A stretch of 64,000 nt of DNA from an uncultured Christensenellaceae bacterium. GTDB taxonomy: Bacteria > Bacillota > Clostridia > Christensenellales > Pumilibacteraceae. How positions within the stretch are numbered: the first letter of the stretch is position 1; every line of letters starts with the position of its first letter. A program made the translations under genes and the position numbers. This document shows, one piece after another, positions 17,287 to 25,188 of this stretch. Below the pieces are notes generated by a model. That model ran no database searches. It worked only from the letters and a program-made list of their open reading frames with translations, and was not told where the DNA came from. The stretch is from contig CAJULQ010000001.1 in assembly GCA_910587595.1 (NCBI GenBank), positions 124,001 through 188,000 on the forward strand, in the 5' to 3' direction.

Positions 17287-18185
17287 TGCGTCCTCCATTG
17301 CGCATCCGTATAGATCTGCTGTTTGAGTTCGGTAGGCGACGCAAACTTTCGAATATCGCGTAGCCACCGCACAAACGTTACCGTTATGTTTTTTTCGTAT
17401 AGATCGCCCGAAAAATCGATAAGCATCGTTTCCACCGTTTCGGACATTTCGTTGAACGTGGGCTTACCGCCTACATTGGTAACCGACGCATACCGCACGC
17501 CGTCCACTTCGGTTACCGTAGCATACACGCCGCGTAAAGGCAATAGCTTGTCGGACGATACTTGCAAGTTGGCCGTGGGGAATTCATACAGTTTGCCCAC
17601 GCCGCGCCCGCGGCACACATTGCCTTGCATGAAATAAGCATGCCCCAACAAGCTTTCCGCCTCTTCTATCTGTCCGCAAGCAATGTGTTCGCGCACTTTG
17701 GTGCTGGAGATACGCTCGCCGTTTTGCATGATCGGCGGTAGTATGCTACACATACTACCTATTTTTTCGGCAAATTCTTGCAAAAATTCGGGCGTGCCCG
17801 CCGCTTGCGCGCCAAAGCGATAGTCGTGCCCGCACACAAAGCCGCGCACGGAAAAGCGGTTTGTAAGTTGCGACAAAAACATTTCGGGCGATAGGCGCAT
17901 GCTTTGCGACGTAAACGGCCAAGCCAATAAACACGGCATGCCTTGCTCGCGAAACAACCGCAACCGTTCTTCGTAGGTAAAAAGCAATTGCCCGCCCGTT
18001 TGCAACACGGCGTACGGGTTAGACGCAAACGTGACGGCGCACGGTTGCGCGCCGCACACATCCGCTTGTCGTTTTACCTCGGCCAAGAGCGCTTGGTGTC
18101 CGATATGCACGCAATCGAAAAAGCCCAAAGCCAAACACAGCGGTTGCGTATATTCGGTTGTCGGTGTTAAGATCCGCACAAACAT
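17274..18185 (-). CDS. ribF: Bifunctional riboflavin kinase/FAD synthetase
   Basis: Phosphorylates riboflavin to FMN and adenylates FMN to FAD. The N-terminal nucleotidyltransferase domain has GFFDCVHIGHQ (variant of GxFDGVHxGH) near residue 20 and the ISSTKVREHI motif. The C-terminal flavokinase domain has FPTANL and TNVGGKPTF. The 303 residues fit the family. The ATG at 18185 shares one base with the truB stop (TAATG). truB-ribF adjacency is standard in Firmicutes. Confidence 0.95.
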   Translation of the reverse strand: MFVRILTPTTEYTQPLCLALGFFDCVHIGHQALLAEVKRQADVCGAQPCAVTFASNPYAVLQTGGQLLFTYEERLRLFREQGMPCLLAWPFTSQSMRLSPEMFLSQLTNRFSVRGFVCGHDYRFGAQAAGTPEFLQEFAEKIGSMCSILPPIMQNGERISSTKVREHIACGQIEEAESLLGHAYFMQGNVCRGRGVGKLYEFPTANLQVSSDKLLPLRGVYATVTEVDGVRYASVTNVGGKPTFNEMSETVETMLIDFSGDLYEKNITVTFVRWLRDIRKFASPTELKQQIYTDAQWRTQWKS

Positions 18186-19033
18186 TAGTCCCTTAAGTAT
18201 GTTTTTATTTTGAGTATCCTTTTTTCCGCGCGCGCAATGCCGAACAGTTCGCCGCGGCAATACAACAAAAATTCGCCTTTTTGCTCGCAAGGAATTTTTA
18301 TACCGTTGCACAGCGGCGCAAACAGCTCGTCCGACAAACGGACAACGGGCAAATCGTTTAACGCCTCGCATAGCGGCACCAAAGCGTTTTCTTTTTCTTG
18401 GGCGAGCCGATCCAAGGTCACGCTGTTTTCCGCCGTAAAAGGGCCGCACCGCAAACGCTTGATAGACACCATGGTGGCAAGCGATCCCAAAGCCGCGGCA
18501 ATATCCCTACACAAACTGCGAATGTAGGTGCCCGACGAGCAATGTATTTGCATTCTATATGTATGCTCGCCCGTTTGCTCCGTACATTCCAATGAATAGA
18601 TCTCTATATTGCACGGCGGCAACGCAACGGTTTTCCCTTCCCTAGCTAGCGCATAGGCGCGTACGCCGTGCACGCTTTTGGCGCTGTATTGCGGCGGGAT
18701 CTGTTGTTGCTTGCCTATAAATTGCGGCAATATAGCTGTGAGCGCTGCTCTGTCGGGTATAACGTCGGTGGTTTGGGTCACCGTGCCGTCGCCGTCCAAT
18801 GTATCGGTAACGTACCCGAAACAAAATTCCGCCGTATATACTTTATCTTTATGTAAAAAATGATCGAAAAGGCGGGTCGCTTTTCCCACCCCCAACAACA
18901 AAACGCCTTCGCCCGCGGGATCGAGCGTGCCCATATGCCCTATGGCCTTAACACCTAATATCTTGCGCACAGACACCACGGCGGCGCTGCTGGTGATGCC
19001 GCGCGGCTTATATAGGTTGAGCACCCCTTTCAT
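18185..19033 (-). CDS. truB: tRNA pseudouridine-55 synthase
   Basis: Makes pseudouridine 55 in the T-loop of all tRNAs. The 282 residues include the catalytic Asp in IGHMGTLDPAGEGVLLLGVG, the YTAEFCFG strand and the SSGTYIRSLCRDI substrate loop, with a short C-terminal PUA-like segment. ATG at 19033 overlaps the nrnA stop as ATGA. Confidence 0.96.
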   Translation of the reverse strand: MKGVLNLYKPRGITSSAAVVSVRKILGVKAIGHMGTLDPAGEGVLLLGVGKATRLFDHFLHKDKVYTAEFCFGYVTDTLDGDGTVTQTTDVIPDRAALTAILPQFIGKQQQIPPQYSAKSVHGVRAYALAREGKTVALPPCNIEIYSLECTEQTGEHTYRMQIHCSSGTYIRSLCRDIAAALGSLATMVSIKRLRCGPFTAENSVTLDRLAQEKENALVPLCEALNDLPVVRLSDELFAPLCNGIKIPCEQKGEFLLYCRGELFGIARAEKRILKIKTYLRD

Positions 19034-19971
19034 AGCGGCATACCGTCGGTGATCGATTTGACCACCTTGCGGACCACGTCCTCGTATTTGCCGCTCACCG
19101 AACAGCCGGCCGCCAATTTGTGGCCGCCCCCGCCGAACACGGCAGCCGCCGCGGATACGTCTAAACCTTTGGAGCGGTAGCTCACTTTGAACTGCGGCGT
19201 ATTCTGCTCGGTCAAGCACACGGCCACTTCCACCGAACCGATCATCATGCCGTAATCTATGAGCCCTTCCGTATCGGCCAAAACGCAATCGCATGCCGCC
19301 AGATCATCGAGGTGCACCGAGATCACGCAAATTTTGCCGTCCGCAAAAAAGCGCATGGATTGTATGGCGCGGGCGATCAGCTTGGTTTTTCCCACCGTGG
19401 TATTTTTATAGATATTGCTTGCTATGGAATGCACGTCTATGGAATACTCGGCCAACTTTGCCGCCGTGTATAGCACTTTGGCGTTTGTATTGTTGTGCAT
19501 AAAATGCCCCGTATCGGTAGACAGCCCCACAAACAAACAGTAAGCAATTTCGTCGGTCAGTTCGTTTTCCGCCGCCAACAAGTCAAACAGCACTTCGCAC
19601 GTACTGCTCGCGTCGGGCACTACAATGTTCACTTGCGCAAATCGATTGTTGGTGCGGTGATGGTCGATATTCACCGACGTGGCGGCATTTTTCACATAGC
19701 CGTAATACTTGCCCGTGCGCAAATGGTCGGCGCAATCCACGCAAACCACCGTATCGAAAGAACCGTCGAGCCCTTTGTTGAGCGTATCGAAACGCGGCAT
19801 AAACGAAAAATGCGCGGGTACGGGCGAATCGAACACGAACGCACATGTTTTACCGTATTTGGCGCACACACGCGCAAGCGAAAGCCCGGCGCCGATACAA
19901 TCGCCGTCGGGCCTTTGATGACCGATTATCAACATGTTTTGCGCTTTTTTAACGATCTCCGTGAGCGTCAT
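19030..19971 (-). CDS. nrnA: DHH/DHHA1 phosphoesterase (NrnA-type oligoribonuclease/pAp phosphatase)
   Basis: Manganese-dependent DHH-family enzyme that degrades short RNA oligomers and often dephosphorylates pAp. The 313 residues have GHQRPDGDCIGAGL, Asp in VCVDCAD, the DHHRTN motif near residue 105 and the C-terminal DHHA1 domain with FGGGGHKLAAG. It overlaps rbfA and truB at its two ends, as in Bacillus and many Clostridia, which places it in ribosome maturation and RNA turnover. Confidence 0.92.
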   Translation of the reverse strand: MTLTEIVKKAQNMLIIGHQRPDGDCIGAGLSLARVCAKYGKTCAFVFDSPVPAHFSFMPRFDTLNKGLDGSFDTVVCVDCADHLRTGKYYGYVKNAATSVNIDHHRTNNRFAQVNIVVPDASSTCEVLFDLLAAENELTDEIAYCLFVGLSTDTGHFMHNNTNAKVLYTAAKLAEYSIDVHSIASNIYKNTTVGKTKLIARAIQSMRFFADGKICVISVHLDDLAACDCVLADTEGLIDYGMMIGSVEVAVCLTEQNTPQFKVSYRSKGLDVSAAAAVFGGGGHKLAAGCSVSGKYEDVVRKVVKSITDGMPL

Positions 19972-20317
19972 TCTTTTTGATATCCTCTAAAATCTTATCG
20001 ATCTGTGCGCTGTATTCCAGCGAATGATCCACCGTAAAGGTAAGTTCGGGAATGGTGCGCAACTCGCGAAACTCTTGCGACAACTCTTTGCGCAAATATC
20101 CCGCACTGCGGCAAAGCGCCGCAAACGTTTCTTGCGCCTCCTCGCTGCCGCTTTCGCCGTAGATCTCCACGCGCACTTTGGCGGTTTTGAGATCTTTGGC
20201 CACTTGCACCGACGTGATACCCACCGATGCGGCCACGCGCGGGTCTTTCATTCTGGCAACGATCTGTGATAAAGCGCGCCGCATTTCGCTGTTGATCCGT
20301 TCTGCTCTGTAACTCAT
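19949..20317 (-). CDS. rbfA: Ribosome-binding factor A
   Basis: Single KH-domain protein that binds the 30S subunit near helix 1 and aids late 16S maturation and cold adaptation. The 122 residues begin SYRAERINSEMRRALSQIV, contain KDPRVAASVGITSVQVAKDL and end with the helix RTIPELTFTVDHSLEY. It lies 7 bases after infB and overlaps nrnA by 23 bases. Confidence 0.96.
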   Translation of the reverse strand: MSYRAERINSEMRRALSQIVARMKDPRVAASVGITSVQVAKDLKTAKVRVEIYGESGSEEAQETFAALCRSAGYLRKELSQEFRELRTIPELTFTVDHSLEYSAQIDKILEDIKKNDAHGDR

Positions 20318-20324
20318 GCCTATA

Positions 20325-22859
20325 TTATTTTACCGTTTCGAGAATATATGCCTCGATCTCGTCGTTTTCGCGGATATCCGAATAGGTATCTATATTGATA
20401 CCGCACTCGTGTTCCACACCCACTTCTTTCACGTCTTCCTTAAAGCGCTTGAGCGTTGTGATCGTTCCTTCGCAGATCACCGCGCCGTCGCGGTATACGC
20501 GCACTTTGGCGCCGCGCACGATTTTGCCCGAAAGCACATACGAACCCGCGATCGCGCCCACGCCCGTGATCTTGAACACGTTGCGCACTTGCGCGCGACC
20601 CAAAGCGACTTCGTTGTATTTGGGCGCACCCAATCCGAGCACCGCCCGTTCGATATCGTCGATACATTCGTAGATCACGTGATACAAGCGAATATCTATG
20701 CCGTTTTGTTCGGCCAAGTTTTTGGATTCGTTGTCGGGGCGTACGTTAAAGCCGATAATGATCGCGTTGGAAACTTCGGCCAACATCAGATCGGAGTGAT
20801 TGATAGCGCCCACGCCGTCGTGCACAACGGTGAGTTTTACCTCGTCGTTGGCAAGCTTTAACAGCGACCCGCGAATGGCCTCCACCGAACCTTGCACGTC
20901 CGCCTTGATGATAACGTTGAGCTCCTTTTTCTCGCTCTCGCCCATTTTGTTGAGCATATCGTCCCACGTGACTTTGGTGCCTTGGTTGGCTTGTTCGTTT
21001 TTGATCTTGGCCACGCGCTCGGCCACCACCTGCCGCGCCATTTTCTCGTCGGAAACCACAAACATGTTTTCGCCGGCGTTGGGCACCTCGGAAAAGCCCA
21101 AAATGGACACGGGCATGCTCGGCCCCGCCTCTTTCACGGCGCGCCCCTTATCGTCGGCCATGGCGCGCACTTTGCCGCTCACGCAACCCGACACCACATA
21201 GTCGCCCACATGCAACGTGCCGTTTTGCACGATCACGTTGGCGATAGGGCCTTTGCCCTTATCCAACTTCGCCTCGATGATGGCCGCTTTGGCGCTGCGG
21301 TTGGGGTTGGCGCGGTAGTTGTGATATTCGGCCAAGAACAGCACCGTTTCCAACAATTTTTCGATACCGTCGCCCGTTTTGGCCGAAATAGGCACCATCA
21401 TGGTATCGCCGCCCCACTCGTCGGCCACCAAGCCGTATTCGGTAAGCGACTGCTTGATCTTTTCGGGATTGGCGCCCGGCTTATCGATCTTGTTGATCGC
21501 CACGATCACGGGCACGTTGGCCGCTTTGGCATGGTTGATAGCCTCCACGGTCTGCGGCATGATTCCGTCGTCGGCGGCCACCACCAATATAGCCATATCG
21601 GTGACGCGCGCGCCGCGGGCACGCATTTCGGTGAACGCCTCGTGTCCGGGGGTGTCGAGGAAGGTGATTTTTTCACCCTTGCACATCACGGAATACGCGC
21701 CGATATGTTGCGTGATACCGCCCGCCTCGCCCGACGCAACCGCCGTTTTGCGAATAGCGTCCAACAGCGAGGTCTTGCCGTGGTCTACGTGCCCCATAAC
21801 GGTGATGATGGCGGGACGCTTAACGAGATCGCTCTCGTTATCTTGCTCGTCGTGCACCGCCTCCAGCATCTCTTCTTTTGTCTGTTCGAGCTTGAGTTCC
21901 AACTCGACGCCCAATTCGTTGGCCACCAACTCCATGGTGGCAAAGTCCACCACGCTGTTGATATTGGTCATAATACCCAATATCATAAGTTGTTTGATGA
22001 TCTCTTGCGCCGTTTTTCCGATCTTTTCGGACAAGATCTTCACGGTAAGGTTTTCGGTGGTGATCACCGCTTTTTCTATCTTGGTAGGCACAAACAGCGG
22101 CTGCTCTTTCTGTTTGCGGTTTTTGAGCTTACGCGTGCCCATGCGCTCCTCATCAAAGTCCTCTTGGATAAAGCCTTTGCGAATAAGCGTGCGCTTGTTC
22201 ATGCCCTTTTTATCGTCGCCCGGTTTGGTATATTCTTTTTTCTTGTCGAACGGTTTGCGCGAGGCGGCCGCGGGCGGCGGCGCCATATCGGCGCGCGGCA
22301 ACAACGGACGCTTGGCGCCGCCCATGGGCGGACGAGGCGCTCCCGTGCGGTTGGCGCCGCCGGGACGGGGTCCCGCGCCCGGACGCACGATACTTTGCGG
22401 CGGACGAGGCGGCACGGGTTTCATCACGCCGCGGATATAACTGGGCGTGGTATCGAATTGCCGCGTGCGAATGGTCGGCTCGGCGGGTTTTGCCGCCGCC
22501 GGCTGTTTTTCGACCGCCGCGGTTTTTTGCTCTTCTTTCTTTTCCGCAACGCTCTCTTCCTTTCGAGCGATCGTTTCTTCTACCGCTGCGGGTTGCTCTT
22601 TGGGCGGCAACGGCAACGGTTGCTTTATAGGCGCCGCCGCTTCCGTCTTTTTCTGCAGTTCTTCCTTCTTTGCCCGCTCGGCGGCGCGTTCCTTTTCGCG
22701 GAACCCACTCAAAAGGCTATCAAGCTTGCGTCGCGCATCCTTGATATTATTCAACAGTGCCGAAAGTTCGCCTTGCGATTTCAACGCGTTCAAACGTTTG
22801 ATATTTCCGAATTTGCTTTCTTCTCTTTCGGTTTCCGCACTTTTGCCTGTGGTTGTCAA
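20325..22859 (-). CDS. infB: Translation initiation factor IF-2
   Basis: GTPase that places fMet-tRNA in the P site and promotes subunit joining. The 844 residues have a low-complexity Lys/Glu and Pro/Arg/Gly-rich N-terminal region (about 1-230), the IF2-N module (about 270-320), then the G domain with GHVDHGKTSLLD, DTPGHEAF and NKIDKP, and domains II-IV. The start is TTG at 22859, directly after the ylxQ stop (TAATTG), with GGAGG eight bases upstream inside ylxQ. Confidence 0.97.
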   Translation of the reverse strand: MTTTGKSAETEREESKFGNIKRLNALKSQGELSALLNNIKDARRKLDSLLSGFREKERAAERAKKEELQKKTEAAAPIKQPLPLPPKEQPAAVEETIARKEESVAEKKEEQKTAAVEKQPAAAKPAEPTIRTRQFDTTPSYIRGVMKPVPPRPPQSIVRPGAGPRPGGANRTGAPRPPMGGAKRPLLPRADMAPPPAAASRKPFDKKKEYTKPGDDKKGMNKRTLIRKGFIQEDFDEERMGTRKLKNRKQKEQPLFVPTKIEKAVITTENLTVKILSEKIGKTAQEIIKQLMILGIMTNINSVVDFATMELVANELGVELELKLEQTKEEMLEAVHDEQDNESDLVKRPAIITVMGHVDHGKTSLLDAIRKTAVASGEAGGITQHIGAYSVMCKGEKITFLDTPGHEAFTEMRARGARVTDMAILVVAADDGIMPQTVEAINHAKAANVPVIVAINKIDKPGANPEKIKQSLTEYGLVADEWGGDTMMVPISAKTGDGIEKLLETVLFLAEYHNYRANPNRSAKAAIIEAKLDKGKGPIANVIVQNGTLHVGDYVVSGCVSGKVRAMADDKGRAVKEAGPSMPVSILGFSEVPNAGENMFVVSDEKMARQVVAERVAKIKNEQANQGTKVTWDDMLNKMGESEKKELNVIIKADVQGSVEAIRGSLLKLANDEVKLTVVHDGVGAINHSDLMLAEVSNAIIIGFNVRPDNESKNLAEQNGIDIRLYHVIYECIDDIERAVLGLGAPKYNEVALGRAQVRNVFKITGVGAIAGSYVLSGKIVRGAKVRVYRDGAVICEGTITTLKRFKEDVKEVGVEHECGINIDTYSDIRENDEIEAYILETVK

Positions 22860-23183
22860 TTACTTTACCTCCGAACGAATTAACGTATAATTTTGCCCGC
22901 AACGCTCTATTATGGCGCTTGCCATTTGCTTATCGGTCACGGCAACTACTTTGCAGTTTTTGCGGGACACCGCGTATTGCAATTCGTTTTCCGACTGCAT
23001 TAGCGGTATATTCTTTTTTTCGGCTGTTTGCCACACCTTTTTTTTGGTGTTTTCCGCCGTGGTGGAACACATAACGATGAGATATATTTTGGCCTTTGCC
23101 GTATCCAATGTATCGGCGCCGAACACGAGTTGCCCCGCTTTTACGGCAAACCCCAACAACGAATCGACTTTATCCTTTTGCAC
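22860..23183 (-). CDS. ylxQ: YlxQ, L7Ae/L30e/S12e-family RNA-binding protein
   Basis: A 107-residue L7Ae-fold protein, a K-turn-type RNA binder of unknown exact target that is conserved between ylxR and infB in Firmicutes. It shows LLGFAVKAGQLVFGADT and the (A)KIYLIVMCSTTAENTKKK strand-loop. The start is GTG at 23183, inside the end of the preceding gene (14-base overlap). Confidence 0.93.
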   Translation of the reverse strand: MQKDKVDSLLGFAVKAGQLVFGADTLDTAKAKIYLIVMCSTTAENTKKKVWQTAEKKNIPLMQSENELQYAVSRKNCKVVAVTDKQMASAIIERCGQNYTLIRSEVK

Positions 23184-23442
23184 CGTGTTTTTCCCGTATC
23201 TCCTCGTAGATTTGCGGGGCGATCTCGCACCCCAAATGCTTTTTCAACAAACCTTTTTCGCACTTACGCACGCAAGCATCCGACGCGCAAACGTAGGCGC
23301 CGCGTCCGTTTTTCTTGCCCGAACCGTCTAACTCCACCGTGCCGTCGGGCAAGCGCACAATGCGCAACAATTGCCGCTTATCGAACATTTGCCGACAAGC
23401 AATACACATTCTCTGCGGCTTTTTTTTACTCTTTTCAGTCAA
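23170..23442 (-). CDS. rnpM: RnpM (YlxR), RNase P modulator family
   Basis: A 90-residue member of the YlxR family, recently described in B. subtilis as a modulator of RNase P RNA (RnpM). It has the RMCIACRQMFDKRQLLRIVR motif and the DGSGKKNGRGAYVC loop. I place the start at TTG 23442, which gives the family length and overlaps the nusA end by 8 bases; longer upstream frames are nusA sequence. Order nusA-rnpM-ylxQ-infB is the Firmicutes standard. Confidence 0.93.
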   Translation of the reverse strand: MTEKSKKKPQRMCIACRQMFDKRQLLRIVRLPDGTVELDGSGKKNGRGAYVCASDACVRKCEKGLLKKHLGCEIAPQIYEEIREKHGAKG

Positions 23443-24583
23443 GTTCGCCCAGATCCTCGTCGAACAGATCGGTTTCGGCATCCGCCGCCGCAACGGGCGC
23501 GATCTCTTCCGCCTCTGCCGTTTCTTCCTCTTCCGCCGCCTCTTCTTTCATGAGCGACGAATACGGTTTTACGTCTATCTTCCAGCCCGTCAAACGTGCC
23601 GCAAGGCGAGCGTTCTGCCCGTCTTTGCCGATCGCCAAACTGAGCATATCGTCCATAACCACCGCTTTGGCCGCTTTTTCGTCGTCGTTCACTTGCACCA
23701 TGACCACTTTGGCGGGACTGAGCGCGCGCGCGATAAACTCCAAGATATCGGGACACCAATGAATGATGTCTATTTTTTCGCCGCCCAACTCGGACACAAT
23801 GGCGTTTACGCGCATACCGCGGTTGCCCACGCACGCGCCCACGGCGTCTATATCCTTATCTTCGCTGTACACGGCCATTTTGGTGCGGTAGCCCGCCTCG
23901 CGCACGATCGCCTTGATCTGCACAAGACCCGCCGCGATTTCCGGCACTTCGATCTCGAACAAACGTTTCACAAAACCGGCCACGGTGCGCGACACCACGA
24001 TCTGCGGGCCTTTGGGACCCGTTTTTATCTTTTTCACAAACACCTTGATCTTATCGCCCACCGCAAAGCGATCGTTGGGCGCTTGGTCTTGCGGCATGAG
24101 CACCGCTTCGAGTTTGTTGATCTCCACATACACGTTTTTGCCTTCCAAACGACGCACCACGCACGTTACGAGTTCGTCCTCTTTCTGGCTGAGTTCGCTG
24201 TAAGCAAGTTCGCCCTCTACCTCGCGCAACTTTTGCATGATCACTTGCTTGGCGGTCTGCGCGGCGATACGCCCGAATTCACGCGCCGAAATTTCTTCGC
24301 TCACAACGTCGCCGATCTTGTATTTGCGGCTAATTAAACGCGCGTCCTCCAACGAGATCTGCGTGTCTTTGTCTTCCACTTGTTCCACAACCGTTTGGTA
24401 CGCCACGATCTTGATGGTGTTGCGTTCGGGTACGAGTTTCACGTCGATCGCCTTGCTGGTGCCCGTATGCTTTTTGTATGCGATAACGAGCGCGGTTTCA
24501 AGCGCCTCGATGAACACGTCTTTCTTGATTCTTTTCTCTCTTTCCAGTTCGTCCAGAGCCAGGAAAAAATCTTTGCTTACCAT
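23435..24583 (-). CDS. nusA: Transcription termination/antitermination factor NusA
   Basis: RNA polymerase-binding factor controlling pausing, termination and antitermination. The 382 residues have the N-terminal domain (1-130), the S1 domain (about 135-200), and two KH domains with VGACVGNRGMRVNAI and LAIGKDGQNARLAARLTG. An acidic tail follows, rich in Glu, Ala and Asp (about 345-382), with no acidic repeats of the proteobacterial kind. ATG at 24583 follows GGAGG. Confidence 0.97.
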   Translation of the reverse strand: MVSKDFFLALDELEREKRIKKDVFIEALETALVIAYKKHTGTSKAIDVKLVPERNTIKIVAYQTVVEQVEDKDTQISLEDARLISRKYKIGDVVSEEISAREFGRIAAQTAKQVIMQKLREVEGELAYSELSQKEDELVTCVVRRLEGKNVYVEINKLEAVLMPQDQAPNDRFAVGDKIKVFVKKIKTGPKGPQIVVSRTVAGFVKRLFEIEVPEIAAGLVQIKAIVREAGYRTKMAVYSEDKDIDAVGACVGNRGMRVNAIVSELGGEKIDIIHWCPDILEFIARALSPAKVVMVQVNDDEKAAKAVVMDDMLSLAIGKDGQNARLAARLTGWKIDVKPYSSLMKEEAAEEEETAEAEEIAPVAAADAETDLFDEDLGELD

Positions 24584-24601
24584 GTATGTGTTTCCTCCAC
24601 T

Positions 24602-25066
24602 TTATTCGAATTTGACCAACGGGCGCACCAAAGCGACGCGCGTCATTTCGATGCATTCTTCGCCCGAAGGGGTTGCTACCGTTACCGTGTTGTCCGTCTT
24701 TTGCAGTAATACGCCTTCGTAAAACTTTTTGCCGCGCAACGGCGCATACAGCTTGATCTCCACTTCTTTGCCGTAGTTACGCTCGAAATCGCGTTGCGTT
24801 TTGAACGGACGATCCAAACCGGGCGACGATATATTGAAGAAATAGGGCTGATCGCCTGTGGGATCGAGCCGATCGATCACGGAATTGACGGCGTTGTGCA
24901 CCGTTTCGCAATCGTCGAGCGTGACGCCGCGCGGGATATCGATGTAAACGGTAAGGTTCATGCCGTCCGCTTTTTTGGTATACTCTACGTCTACCACCTC
25001 GAACCCGAGCTCTTCGATAACGGGCGTGAGCGCCGCTCTTGTTTTCTCGACAACCGACTGATCCAA
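24602..25066 (-). CDS. rimP: Ribosome maturation factor RimP
   Basis: Assists 30S assembly and the maturation of the S12 region. The 154 residues show GFEVVDVEYTKKADGMNL, the SSPGLDRPFKTQRDF signature near residue 92 and a C-terminal SH3-like domain. The start is TTG at 25066 behind AAAGGACGG. It is the first gene of the rimP-nusA-infB operon, with its own promoter at 25155-25183 and an 80-base leader. Confidence 0.95.
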   Translation of the reverse strand: MDQSVVEKTRAALTPVIEELGFEVVDVEYTKKADGMNLTVYIDIPRGVTLDDCETVHNAVNSVIDRLDPTGDQPYFFNISSPGLDRPFKTQRDFERNYGKEVEIKLYAPLRGKKFYEGVLLQKTDNTVTVATPSGEECIEMTRVALVRPLVKFE

Positions 25067-25101
25067 GCCGCACCGTCCTTTTTTTTGTTGCTTATATAAA
25101 G

Positions 25102-25130
25102 TTGAGAGCGGGCAAACTGCCCACTCTCAA
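25102..25130 (-). other. Leader hairpin upstream of rimP
   Basis: Inverted repeat TTGAGAG(T)GGGC...GCCC(G)CTCTCAA (about 12 base pairs, 5-base loop) in the rimP leader. No T-run follows, so it is not a typical terminator; it may stabilise the mRNA or be a regulatory structure. Confidence 0.55.
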
Positions 25131-25154
25131 TGCAACCGTATTTAAGCTACTATC

Positions 25155-25183
25155 AGTATACTATATGCGCGCGAAAATAGCAA
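25155..25183 (-). promoter_or_regulatory. Sigma-A promoter for rimP-nusA-infB operon
   Basis: -35 TTGCTA (25183-25178), 17-base spacer, -10 TATACT (25160-25155). The box pair sits just after the stop of the PolC-like gene, giving a leader of about 80 bases before rimP. Confidence 0.7.
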
Positions 25184-25188
25184 GCGAT

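Noticed and set aside
20892..22883. 663-residue plus-strand open frame opposite infB
   Set aside because: His/Arg-rich shadow of the infB coding strand caused by GC-biased codons; it has no family motif and infB on minus is certain.
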